Source: Gilliamella sp. wkB178
Lineage (GTDB): Bacteria > Pseudomonadota > Gammaproteobacteria > Enterobacterales > Orbaceae
NCBI RefSeq assembly: GCF_001690705.1
Contig: NZ_LZGK01000013.1
Coordinates: 496,001 to 560,000 of the forward strand
DNA length: 64,000 bases
Reading direction: 5' to 3'
The notes under the pieces were generated by a model, which was not told the DNA's origin, searched no databases, and worked only from the letters and a program-made list of their open reading frames with translations. The position numbers and the translations under genes were made by a program. Below, one piece after another: positions 10,344 to 19,769 of the stretch; the first letter of the stretch is position 1, and each line of letters begins with the position of its first letter.

Positions 10344-11786
10344 ATGAAAATATTACATGTGTGCGCTGAATTCTATCCTTTAATAAAAACGGGGGGATTA
10401 GCAGATGTAACCGGTGCTTTACCTAAGGTATTAAATAAATTAGGTGAACAGTGTCGTATTTTAATTCCAGGTTATCCTGCTATCAAATCAGGAGTTAGTA
10501 ATGCACAAGTAGTGAAAACAATAAATACTTTTGCCGGACAAGCAACGATTCTATTTGGTTATTGTAATGATATCGGCATTTATATTATTGATGCGCCACA
10601 TTTATATGCTAGAGAAGGTAGCCCATATCATGATATGTACCAAAATGCTTATGCTGATAATTATCTTCGTTTTGCATTACTAGGGTGGATTGCTAGTGAA
10701 CTAGCATGTGGTTTAGACTATTATTGGCAGCCGGACATTGTTCATTCTCATGATTGGCATGCGGGTTTAAGTTGTGTTTATTTAAATTTAAAACAACCTT
10801 ATCATCATGCTAAGAGTATCTTCACTATTCATAATTTAGCCTATTATGGTAATTTTGAGCGTTACCATTTACAGGAAATCCAAATTCCACAGTCTTATTT
10901 TAATGTTAATGGTCTTGAATATTATGGACAAATTTCTTATCTAAAAGCAGGTTTGTATTATTCAGATCATATTACAACTGTTAGCCCAACTTATGCCAAA
11001 GAAATCACCACAACTGAATTTGGTAATGGTTTTGATGGACTATTGCGAACTCGAGCCGAACAACAACGATTAACCGGTATTTTAAATGGTATTGATGATG
11101 ATGTTTGGAATTCAACTAAAGATACCTTAATAGTATCAAGATATAATAAACGTAATTTAAGAAATAAACACACTGACAAGTATTTTTTACAAAATGAATT
11201 TGGTTTAGATACTAATAATAAACAACCTTTATTTTGTATTATTAGCCGATTGACGAAACAAAAAGGTTTGGATTTAGTTTTGTCTTTATTACCAGAAATT
11301 CTTGCAAGACGGGGGCAGTTTATTTTATTAGGTAGTGGCGACGATGATTTGTATCAAGCTTTTTCTAAACTAGCAAATAATCCTCAGTACCAAAATAATA
11401 TTGCTATTTATTATGGTTATAACGAAGAACTTTCACATCGAATTATTGCTGGTGCAGATATTCTTATGGTGCCAAGCCGTTTTGAACCATGTGGGTTAAC
11501 ACAATTATATGCGCTTAAATATGGCACATTACCTTTAGTTCATCGCACTGGTGGGCTATCTGATACAGTGATTGATAGTACTAATGAAAATTTAGATAAC
11601 AAAACTGCAACAGGTTTTGCCTATATAGATAGTAATCAAGAAGGACTGCGTTATGCCATTAATCGTGCTTTTGAATTATGGCAATCACAGCAAACTTGGA
11701 GAATTTTGCAGCAAAGAGCAATGAGCCAAAGCTTTAGTTGGCAAGAATCAGCTAAGCAATATCAACAGCTTTATAACGCTGTATAG
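10344..11786 (+). CDS. glgA: Glycogen synthase GlgA (ADP-glucose dependent, GT5)
   Basis: Extends glycogen by transferring glucose from ADP-glucose to the non-reducing end. The 480 residues match the family (477 in E. coli). The N-terminal motif HVCAEFYPLIKTGGLADV has the ADP-glucose-binding KTGGL at residues 15-19. DIVHSHDWHAGL and TIHNLAY follow in the first Rossmann domain. The second domain has CIISRLTKQKGLDL and the catalytic PSRFEPCGLTQLYALKYGTLP, then RTGGLSDTV. It sits 10 bases after glgC with AAGGAA before the ATG, and glgP follows after 24 bases. Confidence 0.97.
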   Translation: MKILHVCAEFYPLIKTGGLADVTGALPKVLNKLGEQCRILIPGYPAIKSGVSNAQVVKTINTFAGQATILFGYCNDIGIYIIDAPHLYAREGSPYHDMYQNAYADNYLRFALLGWIASELACGLDYYWQPDIVHSHDWHAGLSCVYLNLKQPYHHAKSIFTIHNLAYYGNFERYHLQEIQIPQSYFNVNGLEYYGQISYLKAGLYYSDHITTVSPTYAKEITTTEFGNGFDGLLRTRAEQQRLTGILNGIDDDVWNSTKDTLIVSRYNKRNLRNKHTDKYFLQNEFGLDTNNKQPLFCIISRLTKQKGLDLVLSLLPEILARRGQFILLGSGDDDLYQAFSKLANNPQYQNNIAIYYGYNEELSHRIIAGADILMVPSRFEPCGLTQLYALKYGTLPLVHRTGGLSDTVIDSTNENLDNKTATGFAYIDSNQEGLRYAINRAFELWQSQQTWRILQQRAMSQSFSWQESAKQYQQLYNAV

Positions 11787-11810
11787 CACGAATTATTTGG
11801 AGGATATTCA

Positions 11811-14261
11811 ATGACATTAGTTTCTAATTTAGATTATGATTCACCTGTTGTAACAGTTGAAAAAATTAAACAGTCAATAATTTATAAACTACTTTTTTCT
11901 ATTGGTCGGGACCCAGCTATAGCTGATAAACATGATTGGTTAAATGCGGTTATTTTAACAGTTAGAGATAGGATGGTAGAAGACTGGTTACGCACAGTAA
12001 GAGCACAGTTATCACAAGATAGTAAGCAAGTTTATTACCTTTCAATGGAGTTTCTTATTGGGCGTACGTTATCTAATTCTATGATTTCCAATGGTATTTA
12101 TTCTGAAGTTAAAGATGCACTAAATCAATTAGGTCTTGATTTAGAAGATCTTTGTTCCTTTGAAGATGATCCGGGTTTGGGAAATGGTGGGTTAGGTCGT
12201 TTAGCCGCATGTTTTTTAGATTCATTAGCAACATTAAGTTACCCGGGATGGGGTTATGGGTTACGTTATGAATATGGAATGTTTAAACAAACTATTGTAG
12301 ATAATCAACAGGTCGAAGTTCCGGATAATTGGTTAAAACATGGTGATGCGTGGGAGTTTTATCGCCATAGTATTGAATATAAAGTTGAATTTGGTGGTCG
12401 AGTTCAACAAGAAGGTGATATTACTCGCTGGTTAGATACTGAAAAAGTGTTGGCTTATGCTTATGATCAAATTATTCCAGGTTATGACAATGATGTAACT
12501 AACACTTTGCGATTATGGTCAGCTAAAGCTATCGATGAACTTGACCTTACCAAGTTTAATCAAGGTGATTATTTTGCAGCGGTTCAGGATAAATCTCTTT
12601 CTGAAAATGTATCACTGGTACTTTATCCAGATGACTCAACTATGCACGGTAAGGCACTACGTTTATCGCAAGAATATTTTTTAGTCTCAGCAACAATCCA
12701 AGATATTATTTCTAGACATTATCGAGTAAATGGTACTGTAGATAATTTAGTTGAAAAAGTAGCCATTCATTTAAATGATACTCACCCGGTATTAGCTATA
12801 CCTGAGTTTATTCGAATATTAACAGATCATTATGATTACTCTTTCGACAAAGCTTGGAAAATGGCTCAGAAAATATTTTCTTATACTAATCACACACTTA
12901 TGTCTGAAGCTCTGGAAACTTGGACTGTTGATATGATGAGTAAGGTGTTACCATATCATTTACAAATTATTTTTAAAATTAACTATGCATTTTTGGAAGA
13001 AGTCAAAAAATTGCAACCTAATGATAATGAGTTATTGTCTCGAGTATCAATTATCGATGAAGGTAATGGGCGACGGGTGCGAATGGCGTGGTTGGCGGTT
13101 ATAGCTAGTCATAAAGTTAATGGGGTGTCGCAATTGCATTCTGATTTAATGGTCAAATCATTATTTGCTGATTTTGCCAAGTTATATCCAGAAAAATTCT
13201 GCAATAAAACCAATGGTATTTCTCCTCGACGTTGGGTTGGTGTAGCTAATCCTGGCCTAGCTAATTTATTAGATAAATACTTGAGTAAACATTGGCGCAC
13301 TAATCTGAACTTACTTAGTGAATTAAATGATAAAACTGATTACCCTATGTTTTTAAAAGAATTACAAGATGTTAAAAAAGCTAATAAAGAAAGATTAACT
13401 AAATTTATTGCTGATAAACTTGATATTGTTATTCATCCAGAAGCATTATTTGATATGCAAATAAAGCGTATCCACGAGTATAAACGCCAGAGTTTAAATT
13501 TATTACATACTATTGTTCGTTATAATGAAATTTTGGCGAATCCTGAGGCGGACTGGGTACCAAGAGTGGTATTTTTCGCGGGTAAAGCGGCAAGTGCTTA
13601 CAAACTGGCTAAACAGACTATCCAATTAATTAATGAAGTGGCAACCTTTATTAATAACGATAAACGAATTAATGGTAAACTCAAAGTCATATTTGTACCC
13701 AATTATAGTGTTAGCCTTGCAGAAATTATGATCCCAGCGGCTGATCTATCTGAACAAATTTCATTGGCTGGTTTTGAAGCTTCCGGAACCAGTAATATGA
13801 AATTTGCACTTAATGGTTCATTAATTATAGGAACACTTGATGGTGCTAATGTTGAAATTAAAGAAAGTGTTGGTGATGATAATATTTTTATCTTTGGTCA
13901 TAATGCTAAAGAAGTTGAAGAACTGCGTTCAACATATAACCCTCGCGATTACTATGAACATGATCAGCGTATTAATCAAGCATTGACGCAAATAGCCACT
14001 GGTTATTTTAGTCCTTTAAATCCGGAACGCTATCGCGGATTATTTGATGCAATAGCCAATTTTGGTGACCGTTATCAAAATTTGGCAGATTTTGAATCTT
14101 ATTATCAAGTACAAAAAAAGGTTGATGAAGTGTACCGAGATCCTAATCAATGGTTCCGAAAAACTGCATTTAATATTGCTAATATGGGTAAGTTTTCATC
14201 TGATAGAACCATTCAAGAGTATGCTGAAGACATTTGGGGTATAAAGCCAATCAAACTCTAA
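11811..14261 (+). CDS. glgP: Glycogen phosphorylase GlgP (GT35)
   Basis: PLP-dependent enzyme that releases glucose-1-phosphate from glycogen ends; with GlgX it forms the breakdown arm of the operon. At 816 residues it is the E. coli length (815). Visible motifs: [11 protein letters not shown] near residue 80, [37 protein letters not shown]-type segments, RIHEYKRQ, and the PLP-lysine region [25 protein letters not shown], in which the Lys of SNMKF carries the cofactor. Preceded by GGAGG. Last gene of the operon, followed by a hairpin with a weak T tract. Confidence 0.97.
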   Translation: MTLVSNLDYDSPVVTVEKIKQSIIYKLLFSIGRDPAIADKHDWLNAVILTVRDRMVEDWLRTVRAQLSQDSKQVYYLSMEFLIGRTLSNSMISNGIYSEVKDALNQLGLDLEDLCSFEDDPGLGNGGLGRLAACFLDSLATLSYPGWGYGLRYEYGMFKQTIVDNQQVEVPDNWLKHGDAWEFYRHSIEYKVEFGGRVQQEGDITRWLDTEKVLAYAYDQIIPGYDNDVTNTLRLWSAKAIDELDLTKFNQGDYFAAVQDKSLSENVSLVLYPDDSTMHGKALRLSQEYFLVSATIQDIISRHYRVNGTVDNLVEKVAIHLNDTHPVLAIPEFIRILTDHYDYSFDKAWKMAQKIFSYTNHTLMSEALETWTVDMMSKVLPYHLQIIFKINYAFLEEVKKLQPNDNELLSRVSIIDEGNGRRVRMAWLAVIASHKVNGVSQLHSDLMVKSLFADFAKLYPEKFCNKTNGISPRRWVGVANPGLANLLDKYLSKHWRTNLNLLSELNDKTDYPMFLKELQDVKKANKERLTKFIADKLDIVIHPEALFDMQIKRIHEYKRQSLNLLHTIVRYNEILANPEADWVPRVVFFAGKAASAYKLAKQTIQLINEVATFINNDKRINGKLKVIFVPNYSVSLAEIMIPAADLSEQISLAGFEASGTSNMKFALNGSLIIGTLDGANVEIKESVGDDNIFIFGHNAKEVEELRSTYNPRDYYEHDQRINQALTQIATGYFSPLNPERYRGLFDAIANFGDRYQNLADFESYYQVQKKVDEVYRDPNQWFRKTAFNIANMGKFSSDRTIQEYAEDIWGIKPIKL

Positions 14262-14307
14262 AGTTAAATATCGATTTTATTAGTTGTTTGTAGTTAAAGT
14301 TAATTTA

Positions 14308-14340
14308 GAATTGCAGATTTAATTCTGCAATTCTTATAAT
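14308..14340 (+). terminator. Hairpin terminator after glgP
   Basis: Perfect 10-bp stem GAATTGCAGA / TCTGCAATTC with a 6-base loop, followed by TTATAAT. The T tract is interrupted, so termination may be partial. Confidence 0.6.
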
Positions 14341-14426
14341 ATTCTATATTTTCATAATTATTTTTTATTATCAAATTTATTCAGAACAGCGTATATTATA
14401 CATCCAATCTACTTAGAGACTTAATT

Positions 14427-15215
14427 ATGAAAAAACTATTAAAATCATTATTTGTTATTAATTTATTATGGTTGCCTTTCGTTGGACAAGCTCAATTACC
14501 TGAATCGATAAAGATAGGTTCCGATACTTCTTATGCCCCATTTGATTATATTGATGCTAATGGTCAAATTACTGGCTTTAATATTGAGCTAACTCAGGCG
14601 CTTTGTGACAAAATTAATATTAAATGTAATTTTGCTACAACTGATTTTAATGCCTTAGTCCCATCCCTGCTATCACGTAAAATTGATATGATTTCTTCAT
14701 CATTTTCTATTACTGAAAAACGTGAAAAACAAATTGCATTTTCTGATCCTACTTTTGCGGTAAATTCTCGATTAGTAGCTAAAAATAATGCCAATTTATT
14801 GCCGACAGTGGAATCATTGAAAGGAAAACGTGTTGGTGTTGAACAAGGTACTACCCAAGAATATTTTGTTAATGAAGTTTGGCGTCCAAATGGCGTTATT
14901 ATTGTACCTTATCAAAATCAATTACAAGTTTTTTCTGATTTAATTGCTGGGCGTTTAGATGCGGTTTTACAAGATGAAGTAACAGCTAGTGAGTCTTTTC
15001 TAAAACAACCACAAGGTAAAGATTTTGCCTTTGCTGGTGCAGCTTTGACTGATAAAAAATATTTTGGTGTTGGTACTGGGCTAGGATTCCGTAAAGGTGA
15101 CAATGAACTTCGTGAAGCCTTTAATAAAGCGTTAGCAGAAATATTAGCCGATGGCACTTACAAAAAGATCAACGACAAATATTTTGAATTTAATATCTAT
15201 AATAGTAATGAATAA
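14427..15215 (+). CDS. Periplasmic basic amino acid-binding protein, HisJ/ArgT-like
   Basis: Solute-binding protein of an ABC importer for histidine or lysine/arginine/ornithine. It has 262 residues. The Sec signal peptide is MKKLLKSLFVINLLWLPF..., with cleavage probably after GQAQ. The mature part starts SIKIGSDTSYAPFDYID, then GFNIELTQALC and SSSFSITEKREKQIAFSDP. The lobe-2 segment is PTVESLKGKRVGVEQGTTQE. This is near the HisJ/ArgT pattern line by line, including the paired Cys around residues 61-68 (LCDKINIKC). The exact substrate cannot be fixed from sequence. Permease genes follow at once, but no ATPase gene is present. Confidence 0.9.
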   Translation: MKKLLKSLFVINLLWLPFVGQAQLPESIKIGSDTSYAPFDYIDANGQITGFNIELTQALCDKINIKCNFATTDFNALVPSLLSRKIDMISSSFSITEKREKQIAFSDPTFAVNSRLVAKNNANLLPTVESLKGKRVGVEQGTTQEYFVNEVWRPNGVIIVPYQNQLQVFSDLIAGRLDAVLQDEVTASESFLKQPQGKDFAFAGAALTDKKYFGVGTGLGFRKGDNELREAFNKALAEILADGTYKKINDKYFEFNIYNSNE

Positions 15216-15218
15216 TCA

Positions 15219-15902
15219 ATGCAAGGTTATATTCCATTAATTTGTCATGGTGCATTAATTACTATCAGCTTAGCGGTTGCCTCATTAATATTGGCAATGA
15301 TACTAGGTATAATTTGTGCTATTGGCAAATTATCTAATTTTAAACCTACAGCGTTACTTTGCCAGGCTTATACATCGCTAATTCGTGGTGTGCCTGACTT
15401 AGTGTTAATGCTATTAATTTTTTATGGCTTACAATTCCTGCTTAATAGTATTACTGATTTTTTTAGTATTGGTTTTATCGAAATCAATCCATTAATAGCG
15501 GGAATTATTACTTTAGGTTTTATTTACGGTGCATATTTTACTGAAACTTTTCGTGGCGCATATTTGGCAGTACCCAAAACAACATTAGAGGCCGCTTTTG
15601 CTCTCGGTTTAAGTGAAGCACAAGTTTTCCGTTATGTTATGTTCCCATTGATGATGCGATTTGCCCTTCCTGGCATTACTAATAATTGGTTAGTAGTATT
15701 AAAAGCTACTGCTTTAGTATCGTTATTAGGTTTATCAGATTTGGTTAGAGCTACCAAAATAGTTGGGGAAGCAACCTATGCTCCACTTTTTTTCGCATTA
15801 ATTGCTGGTGCGTTCTATCTGTTTTTTACTACGATTTCGAATATTGTTTTATTATGGTTTGAAAAACATTATTCTATCGGTATTACCAAAGCAAAATTAT
15901 AA
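15219..15902 (+). CDS. Amino acid ABC transporter permease, HisQ-like
   Basis: Inner-membrane permease subunit of the HisQM type, 227 residues (HisQ 228). Five hydrophobic segments are visible, starting LICHGALITISLAVASLILAM. The ATPase-docking EAA loop, LEAAFALGLSEAQVFRYVMFPLMMRFALP, lies near residues 124-152. It would pair with the downstream HisM-like protein to form the channel. Starts 3 bases after the binding-protein stop. RGVPDLVLMLLIFYGLQ is typical of the polar amino acid uptake family. Confidence 0.9.
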   Translation: MQGYIPLICHGALITISLAVASLILAMILGIICAIGKLSNFKPTALLCQAYTSLIRGVPDLVLMLLIFYGLQFLLNSITDFFSIGFIEINPLIAGIITLGFIYGAYFTETFRGAYLAVPKTTLEAAFALGLSEAQVFRYVMFPLMMRFALPGITNNWLVVLKATALVSLLGLSDLVRATKIVGEATYAPLFFALIAGAFYLFFTTISNIVLLWFEKHYSIGITKAKL

Positions 15903-15916
15903 GAAAGATTATTGCA

Positions 15917-16642
15917 ATGATAGAAATACTTCAAGAATATTGGAAAGCTTTGCTGTGGACTGACGGTTATAATACTACCGGTTTAGCTATTACACTTTGG
16001 ATTTTAATATTATGTGTAACGATCGGTGGGGTGTTATCTTTGATATTGGCAGTTGGGCGTAATTCACAAAATAGATTTATTAAATTCCCAATTTGGCTGT
16101 TTACTTATGTCTTTCGCGGTACGCCCTTATATGTACAGTTGCTAATTATCTATACTGGTATTTATACTTTAAGTATAGTAAAAGAGAATTATATTCTTGA
16201 TGAATTTTTCCGGAACGGATTAAATTGCACTATATTAGCTTTCACCTTAAATACCTGCGCTTATACTACAGAATTTTTTGCTGGTGCAATTCGTAATGTA
16301 CCAAATGGTGAAATTGAAGCCGCAACTGCTTTAGGTTTTAATCGTTTTCAATTATATCGGCATATTATTTTACCAAGAGCTTTTCGTATAGCCTTGCCGG
16401 CCTACAGTAATGAAGTTATTTTTATGTTACATTCAACCGCATTAGCTTTTACAGCCACCGTCCCTGACTTAATGAAAATTGCGCAAGATATTTATGCTGA
16501 AACTTACCAACCATTTCATGCTTTTGGTATTGCTGCTGTCATTTATTTGTGTGTAAGCTTTGTATTGATTTTCGGTTTCAAAAAATTAGAAAATTATTTC
16601 TTAGCTTATGTTAGCGTTGCAAATGTGAAGAACAACCAGTAA
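15917..16642 (+). CDS. Amino acid ABC transporter permease, HisM-like
   Basis: Second permease subunit, 241 residues (HisM 238). It shows the family pattern FRGTPLYVQLLIIYTGIY and an EAA loop, IEAATALGFNRFQLYRHIILPRAFRIALP, around residues 133-161, plus HSTALAFTATVPDLMKIA. In Enterobacteria hisP, the ATPase gene, follows hisM. Here a hairpin terminator and a convergent gene follow, so energy coupling must come from an ATPase encoded elsewhere, possibly one shared with another transporter. Confidence 0.9.
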   Translation: MIEILQEYWKALLWTDGYNTTGLAITLWILILCVTIGGVLSLILAVGRNSQNRFIKFPIWLFTYVFRGTPLYVQLLIIYTGIYTLSIVKENYILDEFFRNGLNCTILAFTLNTCAYTTEFFAGAIRNVPNGEIEAATALGFNRFQLYRHIILPRAFRIALPAYSNEVIFMLHSTALAFTATVPDLMKIAQDIYAETYQPFHAFGIAAVIYLCVSFVLIFGFKKLENYFLAYVSVANVKNNQ

Positions 16643-16671
16643 AGAAAGATAATTTAGAACAACAGAGAAAA

Positions 16672-16714
16672 TAGATCAGGCAACTAAAATCATTCACTAC
16701 CTGATCTAAAATAT
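16672..16714. terminator. Hairpin between convergent hisM-like gene and small membrane protein gene
   Basis: Nine-bp perfect stem TAGATCAGG / CCTGATCTA with a 19-base loop. It lies between two converging genes, with short A/T runs outside both arms, and may terminate both. Confidence 0.5.
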
Positions 16715-16721
16715 TAGTTAA

Positions 16722-17096
16722 TTATTCCGGCAAGATATCGTTATTATCGTTGTGGTCATCTGAGTCACCATCTTTGGAACCAGGTAATGCTCTCGCTCTA
16801 TCAATTGGTACATAACTACCGCTGCGAGTTTCAATTTGGCATTCACTTAAATAAATGGAATATTTAGTATTAGAATGCATACTTACCCCACGGAAATAAC
16901 AATGAGTAGCATTATATAAATGGTTACGACAAAGAACGGCAATCAATATCCATACAATAACGATAGCTAAAGTAACCCATTTTAAATATTTCCAGATAAA
17001 AGACCAAAAGCCTTCTCCACGAAAACGACAATAAGCAAAAATGAGTAATAGGACTGCGATAAAACCCAAAAATTCAAATAACCAGAATAACCACAT
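16722..17096 (-). CDS. Small two-helix membrane protein of unknown function
   Basis: 124-residue protein not recognised as any family. Residues 1-22 and about 38-60 are strongly hydrophobic helices joined by a basic, aromatic loop (CRFRGEGFWSFIWKYLKW). A roughly 60-residue C-terminal part follows with three Cys. It ends in a very acidic, low-complexity tail (KDGDSDDHNDNNDILPE). It would be an inner-membrane protein with a soluble C-terminal portion. It lies 51 bases downstream of lexA on the same strand and could be read from the lexA promoter, as no terminator is seen between them. A real gene is likely because the frame is intact and the transmembrane pattern is clear. Confidence 0.6.
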   Translation of the reverse strand: MWLFWLFEFLGFIAVLLLIFAYCRFRGEGFWSFIWKYLKWVTLAIVIVWILIAVLCRNHLYNATHCYFRGVSMHSNTKYSIYLSECQIETRSGSYVPIDRARALPGSKDGDSDDHNDNNDILPE

Positions 17097-17147
17097 ATTA
17101 TTTTCCCCTAGTTAATAATTAGTGATTATTTTATACCAACTTTTTGA

Positions 17148-17774
17148 TTACATCCATGCCCCATTACGAATAATACCGACGGCTATACCTTCAATAGCAA
17201 AATTTTGTTGTTCAAGATCAACTTTAATCGGGGCAAATTCTTCATTCTCAGCTAATAAATGTACATGTTTACCTTTTTGCGATAATCTTTTCACAGTAAC
17301 TTCATCATCAATACGAGCCACTACAACTTGCCCATTTTTAACGTCTTGAGTTTTATGTACAGCCAGTAAATCCCCATCTAAAATTCCAATATCTTTCATT
17401 GACATTCCATGAACTCTTAATAAAAAGTCTGCATGGGGTTTAAACAGTGATGGATCTACTTGATAATAGCTTTCAATATGTTCTTGAGCCATAATAGGGG
17501 AACCTGCAGCAACTTGACCAATAAGTGGAATACCTTCATAGTCATTTTGGTCATTAGCACTTTCAAGTAATAGGCGAATCCCTCTTGAAGAACCGGCAAT
17601 CATTTCAATTGCGCCTTTTTTAGCTAATGCTTTTAAATGTTCTTCAGCCGCATTAGCAGAGCGGAATCCTAATTTCTTAGCTATTTCAGCTCGAGTAGGC
17701 GGCATTCCTGTAGTTTGAATGTTATCTTTTATCAGATCATAAATCTGTTGTTGGCGTTCAGTTAAAGGTCTCAT
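17148..17774 (-). CDS. lexA: SOS repressor LexA
   Basis: Represses DNA-damage genes and cleaves itself when stimulated by RecA filaments. It has 208 residues (E. coli 202). The N-terminal winged helix-turn-helix has [27 protein letters not shown] at residues 24-50. The self-cleavage site is Ala90-Gly91 in QVAAGSP. Catalytic Ser125 is in HGMSMKD and catalytic Lys162 in VTVKRL, the same order and spacing as E. coli Ser119/Lys156. Two SOS boxes directly upstream show autoregulation. The AGGA ribosome site lies just outside the proximal box. Confidence 0.97.
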   Translation of the reverse strand: MRPLTERQQQIYDLIKDNIQTTGMPPTRAEIAKKLGFRSANAAEEHLKALAKKGAIEMIAGSSRGIRLLLESANDQNDYEGIPLIGQVAAGSPIMAQEHIESYYQVDPSLFKPHADFLLRVHGMSMKDIGILDGDLLAVHKTQDVKNGQVVVARIDDEVTVKRLSQKGKHVHLLAENEEFAPIKVDLEQQNFAIEGIAVGIIRNGAWM

Positions 17775-17784
17775 AATGGCTGTC

Positions 17785-17800
17785 CTGTGTTTATATACAG
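17785..17800 (-). promoter_or_regulatory. SOS box 1 (LexA operator) of lexA
   Basis: On the plus strand CTGTGTTTATATACAG: perfect CTG-N10-CAG with an AT-rich core, ending 10 bases before the lexA start and abutting its Shine-Dalgarno. Confidence 0.92.
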
Positions 17801-17804
17801 ATAT

Positions 17805-17820
17805 ATGTGATTATATACAG
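17805..17820 (-). promoter_or_regulatory. SOS box 2 (LexA operator) of lexA
   Basis: ATGTGATTATATACAG on the plus strand differs from CTG-N10-CAG in one base. It begins 20 bases from box 1, about two helical turns, as with the tandem operators of E. coli lexA. Confidence 0.8.
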
Positions 17821-18169
17821 CTAATTTTATAAAACCAACTGTTTTGTTGATTTATTTTCAAAGTTTAGTCGCAATAAGCATAGATGAGGGTCATTTGTTT
17901 AATATTATTCAAATAATAAAATATTAAAATTATCATTTTTGGCTGATGATTTTTTAATGGTTTTTTTATGATAAATAAAACATTATGATTTATTTCTACT
18001 AAACAGTTAAGAGTCTAATTATCATGTTGATTAAGTGGTGTTAATGTATATTATTAAAATGACATAATGAGATTTTATGCACTTCTATTAAGCTAATTTC
18101 AATATATATAATCATACTTAATTGTATGGTATACTGCTAAAGAAGTTAGATCTGATTGGAATTTGTCTC
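17821..18169. other. Divergent intergenic region lexA / coaE
   Basis: About 350 AT-rich bases without a convincing gene. The lexA promoter must lie at or beside the SOS boxes. The coaE promoter lies to the right; TATAATC near 18107-18112 is a possible -10. No further operator or RNA structure was recognised. Confidence 0.4.
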
Positions 18170-18787
18170 ATGCCTTATGTTGTCGCACTTAGCGGTGGAA
18201 TCGCCAGTGGTAAAAGTACTATCGCGAACCTTTTTGCGAAGTTAGGTGTGCCAATTATCGATGCCGATATTATTGCCCGTCAAGTAGTACAATCAGGTAC
18301 ACCTGCGTTTAATCTAATTGTTAAACATTTTAGTCAAGAAATTTTATTACCAAATGGTGAACTTGATCGTTCACAATTACGCGATATCATTTTTAATAAT
18401 GATCATGAAAGGTTATGGTTAAATAGCTTATTGCACCCGATTATTCAACAAGAAGCACAACATCAGATAGCAATGCAGCAGGATGCTAGTTATGTAATTT
18501 GGGTTGTGCCTTTATTGATTGAAAATAATTTACATCGTCTTGTAGATCGTGTATTAGTGATTGATTCACCGGTAGAGTTACAGTTAGAACGTCTAATTCA
18601 AAGGGACGATATTGATGAAGCATTAGCGCAAAAGATGATACAGTCGCAAGTGTCTTCTTTAAAGCGACTTTTATATGCTGATGATATTATTAAGAATAAT
18701 GGTGATTTGCAATCATTAACAGAACAAGTAAATAAATTACATCACCAGTATATCAATAACAACAAACATAAGAATGGATTAATATGA
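18170..18787 (+). CDS. coaE: Dephospho-CoA kinase CoaE
   Basis: Last step of coenzyme A synthesis: ATP-dependent phosphorylation of the 3'-hydroxyl of dephospho-CoA. With the start at ATG 18170 the protein has 205 residues, matching E. coli (206) and starting MPYVVALSGGIASGKST. An in-frame ATG 48 bases upstream would add 16 residues not found in the family. The Walker A P-loop GGIASGKST is at residues 9-17. DADIIARQVV is the CoA-binding DAD motif, and LIQRDDID is in the lid region. First gene of coaE-zapD-yacG, as in E. coli; it overlaps zapD by 4 bases. Confidence 0.96.
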   Translation: MPYVVALSGGIASGKSTIANLFAKLGVPIIDADIIARQVVQSGTPAFNLIVKHFSQEILLPNGELDRSQLRDIIFNNDHERLWLNSLLHPIIQQEAQHQIAMQQDASYVIWVVPLLIENNLHRLVDRVLVIDSPVELQLERLIQRDDIDEALAQKMIQSQVSSLKRLLYADDIIKNNGDLQSLTEQVNKLHHQYINNNKHKNGLI

Positions 18788-19521
18788 ATAAGATTGTTTT
18801 TGAACACCCTCTAAATGAAAAGACACGTACGTGGTTACGTATTGAATTTTTATTGAAGCAGCTCAAAATGCATTGTCACTTTAATCAAAATAATGCTTTA
18901 TTATTTTTTCATGCACTGTCTGAATTATTAGAAATTATTGAACGTAATGATGTTAAAGGTGATTTAGTCAAAGAACTTGAATCACAAAAACAAAAACTAT
19001 TATCATGGATGAATATTGATGGGGTAGATCAAGAGTTATTAAATGATTTAGTGAACGGACTTGATTCATTTATAACAAAATATAATTCTACCTTAAGGCT
19101 CGGCCAATGTTTAAAAGATGATCGTTTTATTACTGCAATTCGACAACGGTTGATGATTCCAGGAGGGTGTTGTAGTTTTGATTTACCTTCATTTCATTTA
19201 TGGTTAAAACAATCACAAGAAAAAAGAGATCAACAAGTACAAAATTGGTTACAACATTTATCGTTGCTTGATGAATCATTGTCATCATGTCTGCAATTAA
19301 TTAGGCAATTAGGTGAATTTAAGGTTTTTATTTATACAAATAATTTTTTTCAAGAAACTAATGGTGACGTTAATCTTATCCGTATCCGGGTACCATTAGA
19401 CAAAAACGTATACCCACAAGTATCTGGGCATATGTCTCGTTACAGCATCCGTTTTTTACCGCTTGAAGCCAGTGATAATATAAATCTTGATTCTATTGAA
19501 TTTGAATTAGCATGTTGTTAA
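18784..19521 (+). CDS. zapD: Cell division protein ZapD (FtsZ ring-bundling factor)
   Basis: Cytoplasmic protein that cross-links FtsZ filaments at the division site. It has 245 residues (E. coli 247). It opens VFEHPLNEKTRTWLRIEFLLKQL, the hallmark N-terminus of the former DUF1342 family. It continues with a helical region, then SFDLPSFHLWLKQ and a beta-rich C-terminal part ending FELACC. Start ATG overlaps the coaE stop by 4 bases (ATGA), so the two are translationally coupled; yacG follows after 29 bases. Confidence 0.95.
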   Translation: MNKIVFEHPLNEKTRTWLRIEFLLKQLKMHCHFNQNNALLFFHALSELLEIIERNDVKGDLVKELESQKQKLLSWMNIDGVDQELLNDLVNGLDSFITKYNSTLRLGQCLKDDRFITAIRQRLMIPGGCCSFDLPSFHLWLKQSQEKRDQQVQNWLQHLSLLDESLSSCLQLIRQLGEFKVFIYTNNFFQETNGDVNLIRIRVPLDKNVYPQVSGHMSRYSIRFLPLEASDNINLDSIEFELACC

Positions 19522-19550
19522 TAAAGTAGGAGTAATACAAAAGAGTAAAC

Positions 19551-19769
19551 ATGAATAAACATATTGTTACAATGGTAAAATGTCCAACTTGTCAAACTGA
19601 AATTGAATGGTCAGAAAAAAGCCCATATCGTCCATTTTGTAGTAAACGCTGTCAACTTATTGATTTAGGTGATTGGGCCAGTGAAGAACACCGTATACCA
19701 GACAAAGATATAAGCGTACAAGATCTTTGGAGTGAAGATGAGCTTATAGACTTCGTAGGTAGACATTAA
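19551..19769 (+). CDS. yacG: DNA gyrase inhibitor YacG (zinc-binding)
   Basis: Small zinc protein that binds GyrB and inhibits gyrase in E. coli. It has 72 residues (E. coli 65). The four zinc Cys are visible in [10 protein letters not shown] and [18 protein letters not shown]. The C-terminal part is acidic, as usual. The family normally starts close to the first CPxC, so translation could also begin at the internal ATG 19572. A GAG-type site 6 bases before 19551 mildly favours the first start. Third gene of the coaE cluster, overlapping tsaD by one base. Confidence 0.93.
   Translation: MNKHIVTMVKCPTCQTEIEWSEKSPYRPFCSKRCQLIDLGDWASEEHRIPDKDISVQDLWSEDELIDFVGRH

Noticed and set aside
17122-17349. 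Plus-strand 75-codon frame over the lexA gene
   Set aside because: Antisense shadow of lexA; no ribosome site and no family features. The same applies to other long frames opposite clpB, htpG, glgX, cas3 and lysO.
18122-18169. 16-residue N-terminal extension of CoaE
   Set aside because: Family members start at MPYVVALSGG-like sequence; the extension has no similarity and no ribosome site.
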